From NCBI GenBank assembly GCA_938046495.1, contig CALIXG010000122.1:1-6519 (forward strand): DNA of 6,519 nt, read 5' to 3'. This stretch comes from an uncultured Candidatus Saccharibacteria bacterium. Lineage in GTDB: Bacteria > Patescibacteriota > Saccharimonadia > Saccharimonadales > Saccharimonadaceae. Position numbers and translations under genes: made by a program. A model generated the notes under the pieces. The model did no database searches, was not told the origin of the DNA, and worked only from the letters and a program-made list of their open reading frames with translations. Positions 1 to 6,519 of the stretch are shown in pieces (position 1 is the stretch's first letter; each line of letters starts with the position of its first letter).

Positions 1-1
1 C

Positions 2-274
2 CCGTGTGATAAGAATGGTGCTAAGTTGGTACGTTTAGGGCACACAGAAGACGGTAGTGAGTCTACTAATATAGAATTCCTCTTCGAGGATTGCTATGGT
101 AACGCCTATAGTCAGTTAATTGAATTGGAGATTAGCTATAAAATATATGAAACATATAATAAAAAATATAAATTTTATGATGATAGTAGAATTGTAGAAT
201 GTAAAATTATTAGCGCTCCTAAGGCATATGGAAAGAGCGATATAAAAAAAAGAAGCGAAGCAGTTATTAAATAA
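2..274 (+). CDS. C-terminal part of an unrecognised protein (5' end outside window)
   Basis: The frame is open from the left edge (PCDKNGAKLVRLGHTEDG...) to a TAA at 272-274, giving about 90 visible residues. A TTG at 26 could serve as a start, but the frame continues upstream without a stop and no Shine-Dalgarno precedes the TTG, so I read this as the 3' end of a longer gene. The visible part is polar, with alternating hydrophobic residues in the middle (IEFLFEDCYGN, LIELEISYKIYETY) that suggest beta strands, and a Lys/Tyr-rich stretch after them. Three Cys are visible, but not as a clear zinc-ribbon pair. I do not recognise the family. The last eight residues follow an A8 run at 244-251, and the protein may really continue in another frame. 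It lies 133 nt upstream of hsdM on the same strand; nothing in the sequence ties it to restriction. Confidence 0.55.
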   Translation, partial: PCDKNGAKLVRLGHTEDGSESTNIEFLFEDCYGNAYSQLIELEISYKIYETYNKKYKFYDDSRIVECKIISAPKAYGKSDIKKRSEAVIK

Positions 275-335
275 TTGGCGTCAATATGACCGTCCAGATG
301 TTTATTCGGTCAGCAGTGAAAAAGAATTATGTTAG
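246..335 (+). other. Open frame continuing the upstream gene after a possible frameshift
   Basis: Starting inside the A8 run, the next frame over reads KKEAKQLLNNWRQYDRPDVY and then SVSSEKELC before a TAG at 333-335. It contains no ATG, GTG or TTG near its beginning, so it cannot easily be an independent small gene. Its composition is protein-like (Trp, Arg, Tyr, Pro, Asp spread through it). Removing one A from the run joins it cleanly to the upstream frame as ...YGKSDIKKEAKQLLNNW. It may be a true frameshift mutation, a slippage site or a sequencing error. An open stretch of about 29 codons can also occur by chance, so this remains a suggestion. Confidence 0.35.
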
Positions 336-396
336 ATGGCTTCGTAAAAAGCTTAATTTGTGATAAAAATATAGTAAGAATAATTACAAATTTGAT

Positions 397-403
397 GCGG
401 AGA
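397..403 (+). promoter_or_regulatory. Ribosome binding site of hsdM
   Basis: GCGGAGA lies just before the ATG at 408, with the GGAG core at 399-402 and a 5-nt spacer. This is the best Shine-Dalgarno match among the three hsd genes and fixes the hsdM start. The A+T-rich leader before it (about 354-384) must hold the operon promoter if one exists here. TTGTGA at 358 and AATAAT at 379 are the best hexamers I found, but the 15-nt spacing is short and I do not claim them. Confidence 0.65.
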
Positions 404-407
404 TAAT

Positions 408-1913
408 ATGATTGTCGGTGAATTAAGAAACAAAGTAGATTCCATTTGGAATACAATTTGGACTGGCGGTATTACTAATCCAATTACTGCTGTTGAGCAG
501 ATTACTTATTTAATGTTTATTAAGCTTCTTGATGATAATCAACAAAAGGATGAATCAAAGGCTAATTCTCTCGGCATCCGATTAGAGCGCAAAATCTTTG
601 GCGAAGGTATTTGTGTAATATCTGAAAATCCACATCTCGAGGCAAAATATGAAGATATGCGCTGGCATGTTTTTCATAATTTTGATCCGGAAACAATGTT
701 TAGAACCGTAAGAGATTATGTTTTTCCATTTATTAAAACGATTGGTGACTCTACTTTTAGTAAATACATGGATAACGCTACTTTTCTTATTCCTACTCCA
801 CTAGTTCTCTCGAAGATCGTAGACGGCATTGACGCAATGGATATGAATAATAAGGATATCATGGGTGATGTCTATGAATATCTTCTTAGCAAAATTTCTG
901 TTTCTGGCAAAAATGGCCAGTTCCGTACCCCACGTCATATAATCAATATGATTGTCGAGTTAATGCAGCCAACTTTGAACGACAATGTACTCGATCCTGC
1001 CATGGGCAGTGCAGGCTTCTTGCTTTCGTCCATTCGTTATGTTGGTGAACATCAAGAAGATGATCTTATGGTGCCAGAAAAGCGCGATTATTATCGCTCT
1101 AAGTTGGTTACCGGATTTGATACCGATCAATCTATGCTTCGCATCGGAGCTATGAATTTAATGCTTCATGGTGTAGATAGCCCAAATATTAAGTATCAAG
1201 ATTCACTTTCAAACGATAATATCGAACGCGAAGCTTACTCTATGATTATGGCAAACCCACCATTTGCCGGTAGTCTTTTTCCTGACCAAGTTTCCAAAGA
1301 TCTGCTCTCACTAGCAAATACTAAGAAGACCGAACTTTTATTCGTAGCTCTATTCATTGAGATGCTTAAAATTGGTGGCCGCTGTGCTTCTATTGTGCCA
1401 GACGGTGTTTTATTTGGCAGCAGTAATGCTCATAAGTCACTGCGTAAAGAGCTGGTAGAGAACCAAAAACTTACCGCTGTTATTTCAATGCCATCAGGTG
1501 TATTTAAGCCTTATGCTGGTGTATCAACTGCAATTCTTATTTTTACTAAAACAAATACTGGCGGGACCGACAAAGTGTGGTTTTATGATATGAAAGCCGA
1601 CGGATTTAGTCTAGATGATAAGCGTGCTGCAGTAAAAGAAAATGATATTCCAGACATCATTGAGCGTTTCCATAACCTAAATAACGAAGAAGATCGTAAA
1701 CGCACCGATCAATCATTCTTCGTGCCAAAGGAGGAAATTGCCAATAACGGCTACGATCTCTCTATTAATAAATACAAAAAAATTGAAATCAAGAAACCTA
1801 AATATCCACCTACGTCAGAAATACTTGCCGATATCGAAAAGCTTGATCAAGAAGTAGCTAAAAATCTTGCCGAGCTTAAAAAACTTTTAAACGAAACAAA
1901 TTCGAATTTGTAG
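408..1913 (+). CDS. hsdM: Type I restriction-modification system, DNA adenine methyltransferase subunit HsdM
   Basis: This subunit transfers a methyl group from S-adenosylmethionine to the N6 of adenine in the type I target. It works as (HsdM)2HsdS and is also part of the restriction complex. The 501-residue length is normal for the family. Residues about 5-130 form the helical HsdM N-terminal domain (TAVEQITYLMFIKLLDD at 27-43). QFRTPRHI at 171-178 is the conserved entry to the catalytic domain. Motif I, the SAM-binding loop, is DPAMGSAGFL at 196-205, and FDTDQSMLRIGAMNL at 237-251 follows it. Motif IV, NPPF at 283-286, is the N6-adenine catalytic signature. PDGVLFGSS at 331-339 and the C-terminal Lys/Glu-rich helix (about 466-495) also fit; in the family such a helix contacts HsdS. 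The start is supported by GGAG at 399-402. The gene ends 6 nt before hsdS, so the two are surely co-transcribed. Nothing is missing or broken. Confidence 0.97.
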   Translation: MIVGELRNKVDSIWNTIWTGGITNPITAVEQITYLMFIKLLDDNQQKDESKANSLGIRLERKIFGEGICVISENPHLEAKYEDMRWHVFHNFDPETMFRTVRDYVFPFIKTIGDSTFSKYMDNATFLIPTPLVLSKIVDGIDAMDMNNKDIMGDVYEYLLSKISVSGKNGQFRTPRHIINMIVELMQPTLNDNVLDPAMGSAGFLLSSIRYVGEHQEDDLMVPEKRDYYRSKLVTGFDTDQSMLRIGAMNLMLHGVDSPNIKYQDSLSNDNIEREAYSMIMANPPFAGSLFPDQVSKDLLSLANTKKTELLFVALFIEMLKIGGRCASIVPDGVLFGSSNAHKSLRKELVENQKLTAVISMPSGVFKPYAGVSTAILIFTKTNTGGTDKVWFYDMKADGFSLDDKRAAVKENDIPDIIERFHNLNNEEDRKRTDQSFFVPKEEIANNGYDLSINKYKKIEIKKPKYPPTSEILADIEKLDQEVAKNLAELKKLLNETNSNL

Positions 1914-1919
1914 GTTAGT

Positions 1920-3038
1920 ATGAAGACAAAAGCTTTAGGTGAAATATGCAGACCAAAACAGTGGAAGACCGTATCTGTATCTCAATTATGTGAAAATGGC
2001 TATCCGGTTTATGGAGCAAATGGAGTAATTGGTAAATACAAAGATTTTAATCACAAAAAAGAGACGATACTAGTAACATGTAGAGGAGCTACTTGTGGCA
2101 CATTGAATATTTGCGCTCCATTTTCATATGTTAATGGAAATGCGATGGCACTAGATAGTCTAGATAAATCAGTCGATTTAAGATATCTCTACTATTTTCT
2201 CAAAGGTCGTGGTTTTCATGACGTGATATCGGGATCAGCTCAACCTCAAATAATTCGTTCAGCCATCGAAAGAATAGAAGTGCCTATTTGCAATATTGGC
2301 ACCCAAAAAGAGATTACAAAAAGATTCACAAAAATCGAAGATATAATTAAGAATAAAAAGAGACTGCTCGCCGACCTAGACAACCTCATCAAAGCCCGAT
2401 TTGTCGAGATGTTCGGAGACCCATCAAAGGGAGATAAGATTAAAACAGATAAAAGAAAAATCGGTGAAATAGCAACCGTTACAAAGTTGGCTGGTTTTGA
2501 GTTCACGAAATATATAAACTATCAGGAAGAAGGTGACATTATTATGTTGCGTGGCCTAAATTGCAAAAATGGGCATCTCGTGCTTGACGATATTAAATGG
2601 ATAGACCAAGCCATATCAGATGCATTACCTCGTTCTAAACTATATAAAGGTGACATTCTCATGACTTACGCCGGTACGATTGGTGATGTCGCGATGGTCG
2701 ACAAAGATAATACTTATCATCTGGCACCCAATGTAGGTAAAATTTCAATCAATAACACCAATGAGATAAATCCTGTATTCCTCACACAACTATTCTTGAA
2801 TACACACGATTACATCATGTCGTTCGCTTCGCAGGTTGCGCAAGCATCAATCAATATGCAAAAAATCCGAGATTTTGACTACTACTTTCCGCCAATTGAA
2901 CTACAGGATCAATTTGCCACCTTCGTCGCTCAGGTCGACAAATCAAAATTTACACTTCAAAACAGCATAATAAGCCTCATGAATTTATGGTATAATATAA
3001 ACCAGTATGTTTGTGAGAGAACGTATGGGGAAGCTTGA
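1920..3038 (+). CDS. hsdS: Type I restriction-modification system, specificity subunit HsdS
   Basis: HsdS recognises the two halves of the bipartite DNA target and holds the HsdM and HsdR subunits together. The 372 residues show the usual double layout. TRD1 spans about 5-125, with the typical YPVYGANGVIGKY at 29-41 and LVTCRGATCGT at 51-61. A central conserved helix lies at about 127-167 (TQKEITKRF..., then ARFVEMFGDP at 159-168). TRD2 spans about 178-325, with IIMLRGLNCKNG at 207-218, KGDILMTYAGTIGDVAMVD at 243-261 and LAPNVGKI at 268-275. The C-terminal conserved helix is about 326-372 (ELQDQFATFVAQVD at 327-340) and ends in YGEA where relatives often have a GEL-like end. The target cannot be predicted from sequence alone. 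The start has only a weak AGG (1912-1914) overlapping the hsdM stop, which suggests translational coupling. The last 14 nt overlap hsdR. Both conserved spacers look more C-rich than TRD1, as expected for a gene shuffled by recombination. Confidence 0.95.
   Translation: MKTKALGEICRPKQWKTVSVSQLCENGYPVYGANGVIGKYKDFNHKKETILVTCRGATCGTLNICAPFSYVNGNAMALDSLDKSVDLRYLYYFLKGRGFHDVISGSAQPQIIRSAIERIEVPICNIGTQKEITKRFTKIEDIIKNKKRLLADLDNLIKARFVEMFGDPSKGDKIKTDKRKIGEIATVTKLAGFEFTKYINYQEEGDIIMLRGLNCKNGHLVLDDIKWIDQAISDALPRSKLYKGDILMTYAGTIGDVAMVDKDNTYHLAPNVGKISINNTNEINPVFLTQLFLNTHDYIMSFASQVAQASINMQKIRDFDYYFPPIELQDQFATFVAQVDKSKFTLQNSIISLMNLWYNINQYVCERTYGEA
2988..2996 (+). promoter_or_regulatory. Candidate internal extended -10 promoter for hsdR
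   Basis: TGGTATAAT matches the extended -10 consensus (TGnTATAAT) exactly and lies in the last codons of hsdS, where it encodes part of LWYNIN. No good -35 hexamer stands 16-18 nt upstream (TAATAA at 2968), but extended -10 promoters can work without one. Transcription would begin at about 3003, 22 nt before the preferred hsdR ATG at 3025 and just ahead of the GAGAGA ribosome site. In A+T-rich DNA such a match can arise by chance, so position rather than sequence alone is the argument. Confidence 0.4.
3015..3020 (+). promoter_or_regulatory. Ribosome binding site deciding the hsdR start
   Basis: GAGAGA ends 4 nt before the ATG at 3025 and is the only purine-rich Shine-Dalgarno-like element near either in-frame ATG. 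The earlier ATG at 3007 is preceded by TATAAACCAGT, with no such element. I therefore prefer 3025, which gives 1037 residues rather than 1043. Confidence 0.5.
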
Positions 3039-6000
3039 GTTAATTCGAGCATTACCGACGAAAGAAGAAAAAGCAAGGGCGTCACGCCTAGTTCTTCGTG
3101 AGTTACTAGAGCAAATTTTCCCAGAAAAATCCATAAAAAAGAAAAAGAAATATTCTCTCCTTGAACTTATAGACTGTTCACTTATTAAAAATTATATTAA
3201 TGATGACCAAATTATTAAATCATTGCACTTTATTCGTATTATCGGTATTCGCGCTGAACATAACCAGCCGGTCCGCGAAAAAGATGTTAAAATCGCCGTA
3301 GATAATCTCGAAAATTTTATCAAGTTTCTCGATGACAGAAATAAATCTTCTGAACCTATTAAGTCACCGGAATTTTTTTCTGAAGCAGAAACTCGTGCCG
3401 CTTATATCGATGTCTATCTCCGTGAAGCTGGCTGGGAGGTTTTAACTCAGAAAGGCGTAATGCTACCTGGTAAAGCTGGTATTGAAATCGAAGTTGGTGA
3501 TATGCCAAATAACGCTGGCGTTGGCTACTGTGATTATGTTCTCTATGATCGTGCAGGAAAACCTTTGGCTGTCGTAGAGGCTAAGAGAACTTCTAGGGAT
3601 CCACAGATTGGCCGTCATCAAGCGGATCTTTACGCTGAGTCATTAAAAGAAAAGTTTGGCTATAAACCAGTTATTTATTATACAAACGGTTATGAAACCC
3701 ACATTATCGATGGTGTATATCCAGACCGCAAGGTTACAGCCTTTCACACGCTAGAAGAATTAGAGCGTATAATCCAGCGTCGTACTCGCGGAAATATTAC
3801 CGATATGGCTGCAAAAGATGAGATCGCTGGTCGTCCATATCAAAAGATGGCATTGACGCGGATGTGTGAACGTTTTAATGCTCACCATCGTCGAGGATTA
3901 ATTGTTATGGCTACCGGAACCGGCAAGACGCGTGTTTCGATTGCTCTGACTGACATTCTGGCTAGAAATGGCTGGATTAAAAATGTCTTATTTCTTGCTG
4001 ATCGTACTTCGCTCGTAAAACAAGCTAAGCGTAACTATGCTAAATTATTGCCCGATATGACTATTTGTGAGCTTTCCGAAGGGGGAAACGCAAATAAGGA
4101 TATGAATGCTCGACTGATGTTCTGTACATATCAGACAATGATTAACTATATTGACGCCGAAGATAAAGATTTTTCAACCGGCCGTTTTGATTTGATTATC
4201 GTAGATGAAGCCCATCGTTCAATTTTTAATCGATACTCCTCCATTTTTGCTTACTTCGATAGTTTGCTTGTTGGGTTTACAGCAACTCCACGAGATGAAG
4301 TTGGTAGTAATACTTACGGAATTTTTGAATGTGAATCTGGTGAGCCTACCTTTAATTATCCGCTCGAGGATGCAATTAAAGAGCATTACCTTGTAGGTTA
4401 TGAAGTAATAAATCGTCACTCGCGTATTATGACACAGGGAATTAAGCGTGAAGAATTAGACGAAGATCAACTTGAACAATTAGATGATTTTCTTGAGGGT
4501 GACCGAGAAACACCAGATCTCACGATTCCTGCAAATATTATTTTTCGTTCAATCTTTAATGGAGATACCTGTCGTAGTGTGATTGAAGATCTAATGGAAA
4601 AAGGTATTCGCGTAAATGGCGGCGAAACTATCGGTAAAACAATTATTTTTGCGTATAATCACAAGCACGCCGAGATGATCGTAAATGAATTTAAAAAACT
4701 TTATCCTCATCTTCCGCCAAATACCTGCCAGCTCGTAGATTACTCGGTTAACTACGCAGAAGATCTGGTTATTAAATTTGATACTGATGATGAATTTAGG
4801 GTGGCAGTTTCCGTCGATATGCTTGATACTGGTATCGATGTTCCATCCGTATTGAACCTTATGTTTTTTAAGCCAGTTCGTTCAAAAATTAAGTTTGTTC
4901 AGATGATCGGACGCGGCACGCGCTTGTGTTCCGATTTATTTGGTCCTGGTAATGATAAGAAAAAGTTTCTGATTTTTGATTATTGTGATAATTTCGAGTA
5001 TTTTCAGGTCGATCATAATGAGATTGTAAGTGGTAGTGATAAGATTTCTTTGTCACAAAGGATTTTTATATTGCGTACAGAAATTGCTTATAGTCTTCAA
5101 GATTTCGAGAGCCAAGAAGACGAATTCTTAAGTAATTATCGCGATAAGACCGTAAGGATTTTATCCGATAATATTAGAGACCTAAAAAATAGTACAAATC
5201 GTGTATCTGTTCGCCAGAATTTAAAGTACGTTGATAAATATAATAGTGATAAAGCATGGATGGCATTAACTCCAGTAAACATTCATGAATTAAAATCCTT
5301 CGTCGCTCCGCTAATTGAGGGTGGCTCTGATTCTGATTTTAAGGCACTATCCTTTGATATTAGGATGATGCGGATTCAAAGGGCTATCCTAAAAAATACC
5401 CCCGCATATGCAACATCTGACATTAAGAAGGTTCGTGAAATTGCACAATATCTCCTTCAAAATAAAATGACTATACCGCAAGTCGAAGCAAAAAAAGATG
5501 ATCTAAAAGATCTCTATGCAGAGTCGAGTTGGACTGAGCCGCGAATTAAAAATTTAGAAAGACTACGTAATTCAATTCGCGAACTTATCAAATATATTAC
5601 TGGCGATGAGCTTAGATTAATTGATATCGATGTATCTGACGAACTTATTGATCCAGAGTTCCAACCAGATGGGACCGTTATGGATATTCGTACATACAAG
5701 GAGCGAGTGATTGACTATCTCAGTAGAAATGGCGATGATGTTACTATTGAAAAAATTCGTAACCTTGAAAAATTAGATCAGAAAGATGCCGATAAACTTA
5801 AGCAACTTCTTTGGTTCGATCTTGGGTCTGAAGATGAATATAATGAGAACGCAAATGGTAAAAATCTAGCTGCATTCGTGCGCAGTTTGATTGGTATTGA
5901 TCAAGAGGCAGTAAATGAAAAGTTTAGTGAATATCTTAATATACATAAACTTAATTCAAAGCAGCAAGAATTTATTAATGTTATAGTTAAATACGTACAG

Positions 6001-6138
6001 AAGAATGGTGATATTGAGTTATCTGATTTGTTAGAGTATGATCCATTCAAATCTATTGATTGGACTGAATTGTTTGGCGGTAATGTTGATCCGATTAAGT
6101 ATGCGGTCTCAGTACTCCATGACGCAATTACCGCCTAA
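3025..6138 (+). CDS. hsdR: Type I restriction-modification system, endonuclease and translocase subunit HsdR
   Basis: HsdR is the motor and nuclease: it pulls unmethylated DNA past the bound complex using ATP and cuts it remotely. Residues are numbered from the ATG at 3025. Residues about 1-105 are a helical N-terminal domain resembling the DUF4145 region of EcoKI-like HsdR (LHFIRIIGIRAEHNQPV at 67-83). A PD-(D/E)XK nuclease domain follows at about 115-230, with D170, E185 and K187 in CDYVLYD...VVEAKRT. The SF2 helicase core has RPYQKMAL at 270-277, Walker A MATGTGKT at 295-302, DEAH at 394-397, TATPRD at 419-424, DTGIDVPS at 601-608 and QMIGRGTRL at 626-634. The last 170 residues or so match the EcoEI-type C-terminal domain (AAFVRSLIGID, SKQQEFINVIVKYVQKNG), which in the family docks on the methyltransferase. 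Length and motif set are those of a complete, active subunit. The first 14 nt overlap hsdS, implying coupled translation, although a private promoter is possible. The alternative start is 3007. Confidence 0.96.
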   Translation: MGKLELIRALPTKEEKARASRLVLRELLEQIFPEKSIKKKKKYSLLELIDCSLIKNYINDDQIIKSLHFIRIIGIRAEHNQPVREKDVKIAVDNLENFIKFLDDRNKSSEPIKSPEFFSEAETRAAYIDVYLREAGWEVLTQKGVMLPGKAGIEIEVGDMPNNAGVGYCDYVLYDRAGKPLAVVEAKRTSRDPQIGRHQADLYAESLKEKFGYKPVIYYTNGYETHIIDGVYPDRKVTAFHTLEELERIIQRRTRGNITDMAAKDEIAGRPYQKMALTRMCERFNAHHRRGLIVMATGTGKTRVSIALTDILARNGWIKNVLFLADRTSLVKQAKRNYAKLLPDMTICELSEGGNANKDMNARLMFCTYQTMINYIDAEDKDFSTGRFDLIIVDEAHRSIFNRYSSIFAYFDSLLVGFTATPRDEVGSNTYGIFECESGEPTFNYPLEDAIKEHYLVGYEVINRHSRIMTQGIKREELDEDQLEQLDDFLEGDRETPDLTIPANIIFRSIFNGDTCRSVIEDLMEKGIRVNGGETIGKTIIFAYNHKHAEMIVNEFKKLYPHLPPNTCQLVDYSVNYAEDLVIKFDTDDEFRVAVSVDMLDTGIDVPSVLNLMFFKPVRSKIKFVQMIGRGTRLCSDLFGPGNDKKKFLIFDYCDNFEYFQVDHNEIVSGSDKISLSQRIFILRTEIAYSLQDFESQEDEFLSNYRDKTVRILSDNIRDLKNSTNRVSVRQNLKYVDKYNSDKAWMALTPVNIHELKSFVAPLIEGGSDSDFKALSFDIRMMRIQRAILKNTPAYATSDIKKVREIAQYLLQNKMTIPQVEAKKDDLKDLYAESSWTEPRIKNLERLRNSIRELIKYITGDELRLIDIDVSDELIDPEFQPDGTVMDIRTYKERVIDYLSRNGDDVTIEKIRNLEKLDQKDADKLKQLLWFDLGSEDEYNENANGKNLAAFVRSLIGIDQEAVNEKFSEYLNIHKLNSKQQEFINVIVKYVQKNGDIELSDLLEYDPFKSIDWTELFGGNVDPIKYAVSVLHDAITA

Positions 6139-6412
6139 ATCAAAAAATAACCTCAAACTAGATCATTGGAAGACTAATGTTGTTAATTATAATTATATTT
6201 TTACTAGCCCACTAATACCTATTTATTTTTTGAAAATAGCTATGTTAATCCTACAGGATGTTGAAGGGGTCGTGGTGGTATAATAATAAGCAGTAATATG
6301 ATAATAAATAGTCAATAGATAGTATCCACTTGATTACAATCGGGTTTTGAAAGTTATTGTGCGGAAAATAGGGGTGGGATTTTTTCTTGATGAGTAACGG
6401 AGAGTTATTTTC
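6139..6412. other. A+T-rich gap between converging genes, no gene seen
   Basis: Reading both strands, I find no convincing coding frame between the hsdR stop and the stop of the - strand gene. A + strand frame crosses the hsdR end and reaches about 6283, but its codons are a shadow of hsdR and then random-looking. The gap holds short AT palindromes (AATTATAATT near 6184), a TAATA/ATAG-rich stretch (about 6280-6327) and a T-run at 6380-6385. No strong GC-rich hairpin followed by T residues is present, so I cannot place the hsdR terminator firmly. The best weak candidate is GTAAC-GGAGA-GTTAT at 6394-6408, followed by a T-rich tract. Confidence 0.6.
6276..6284 (+). promoter_or_regulatory. Candidate extended -10 element in the convergent gap
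   Basis: TGGTATAAT is an exact extended -10 match and the same nonamer as in the end of hsdS. A TTGAAG at 6261-6266 resembles a -35 hexamer but is only 12 nt away, too close for normal spacing. Transcription would start at about 6291 and run rightward into the converging - strand gene, so any product would be a small RNA or an antisense transcript, since no + strand gene follows in the window. Confidence 0.25.
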
Positions 6413-6517
6413 TTATTTATTCAGCAATTCAATGAAATTAACGAATAATTCCTCGTCACCATCTTTAGTATCAAGATACTTATCTTTTAAATAAAGTATG
6501 CCACGGTGTGCGTAATC
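6413..6517 (-). CDS. C-terminal end of an unrecognised protein (5' end outside window)
   Basis: On the - strand, a frame open from the right edge reads DYAHRGILYLKDKYLDTKDG and then DEELFVNFIELLNK before a TAA at 6413-6415, giving 34 visible residues. The other two - strand frames hit stops within about 13 codons. The residue mix is strongly protein-like, with charged residues alternating with hydrophobic ones and a closing amphipathic helix (EELFVNFIELLNK). There is no start codon in the visible part, so this is the tail of a gene beginning beyond the window. Too little is visible to assign a family. It converges with hsdR and marks the end of the restriction operon. Confidence 0.6.
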   Translation of the reverse strand, partial: DYAHRGILYLKDKYLDTKDGDEELFVNFIELLNK

Positions 6518-6519
6518 CT

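Noticed and set aside
338..359. Hairpin GCTT-CGTAAA-AAGC before hsdM as a terminator or attenuator
   Set aside because: The stem is only four pairs and no proper T-run follows, so it would not be expected to stop transcription.
2246..2506. - strand frame inside hsdS
   Set aside because: It is an antisense shadow of an intact hsdS whose family motifs are in the + strand frame. The Ser/Leu-rich translation is typical of antisense reading.
3373..3379. T7 run in hsdR as a phase-variation tract
   Set aside because: Seven bases in an A+T-rich gene is within chance expectation, and the reading frame is intact through it.
6038..6283. + strand frame of 81 codons across the end of hsdR
   Set aside because: Its first third lies in another frame of hsdR, and the rest is low-complexity A+T-rich sequence with no ribosome site before the ATG.
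6392..6418. Weak hairpin with T-rich tail as hsdR terminator
   Set aside because: The stem GTAAC/GTTAT includes a wobble pair and only one G-C pair, and the T tract is interrupted. It is too weak to call.
6467..6480. Perfect inverted repeat AGTATC-AA-GATACT
   Set aside because: It lies inside the coding tail of the - strand gene, has a 2-nt spacer too short for a hairpin loop, and is followed by no T-run. It is more likely chance than an operator or terminator.

Overview
The window carries one complete type I restriction-modification operon, hsdM-hsdS-hsdR, all on the + strand. It is flanked by the cut-off ends of two unrecognised genes. The DNA is A+T-rich and uses the standard code: TGA ends hsdS and Trp is TGG, which argues against mollicutes and against Gracilibacteria/SR1, where TGA is read as an amino acid. 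Together with Shine-Dalgarno-like starts, this suits a low-GC bacterium such as a Firmicute or a Saccharibacteria-type member of the Patescibacteria. The taxon is only a weak inference, because type I systems move horizontally.

Layout. Positions 2-274 hold the 3' end of a + strand gene of unknown function. Its frame closes just after a run of eight A residues, and a second open frame continues from that run to 335, so a frameshift is possible. A short leader (275-407) precedes hsdM (408-1913), the N6-adenine methyltransferase subunit. hsdS (1920-3038), the DNA-specificity subunit with two target-recognition domains, follows after 6 nt. hsdR (best start 3025, ends 6138), the ATP-dependent translocase/endonuclease subunit, overlaps the end of hsdS by 14 nt. 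A 274-nt gap (6139-6412) with no gene separates hsdR from the C-terminal end of a - strand gene (6413-6517) that runs off the right edge, so hsdR and that gene converge.

How they work together. In type I systems, two HsdM and one HsdS form the methyltransferase that protects host DNA at a bipartite target. Adding two HsdR makes the restriction complex, which translocates unmethylated DNA using ATP and cuts it at a distance. All catalytic motifs I looked for are present and the three frames are intact, so the system looks functional. The less ordinary points are a consensus extended -10 element (TGGTATAAT) inside the 3' end of hsdS just before hsdR, the same nonamer in the convergent gap, a patchy base composition along hsdS, and the possible frameshift in the upstream gene. 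I found no mobile element, CRISPR array, tRNA or rRNA.
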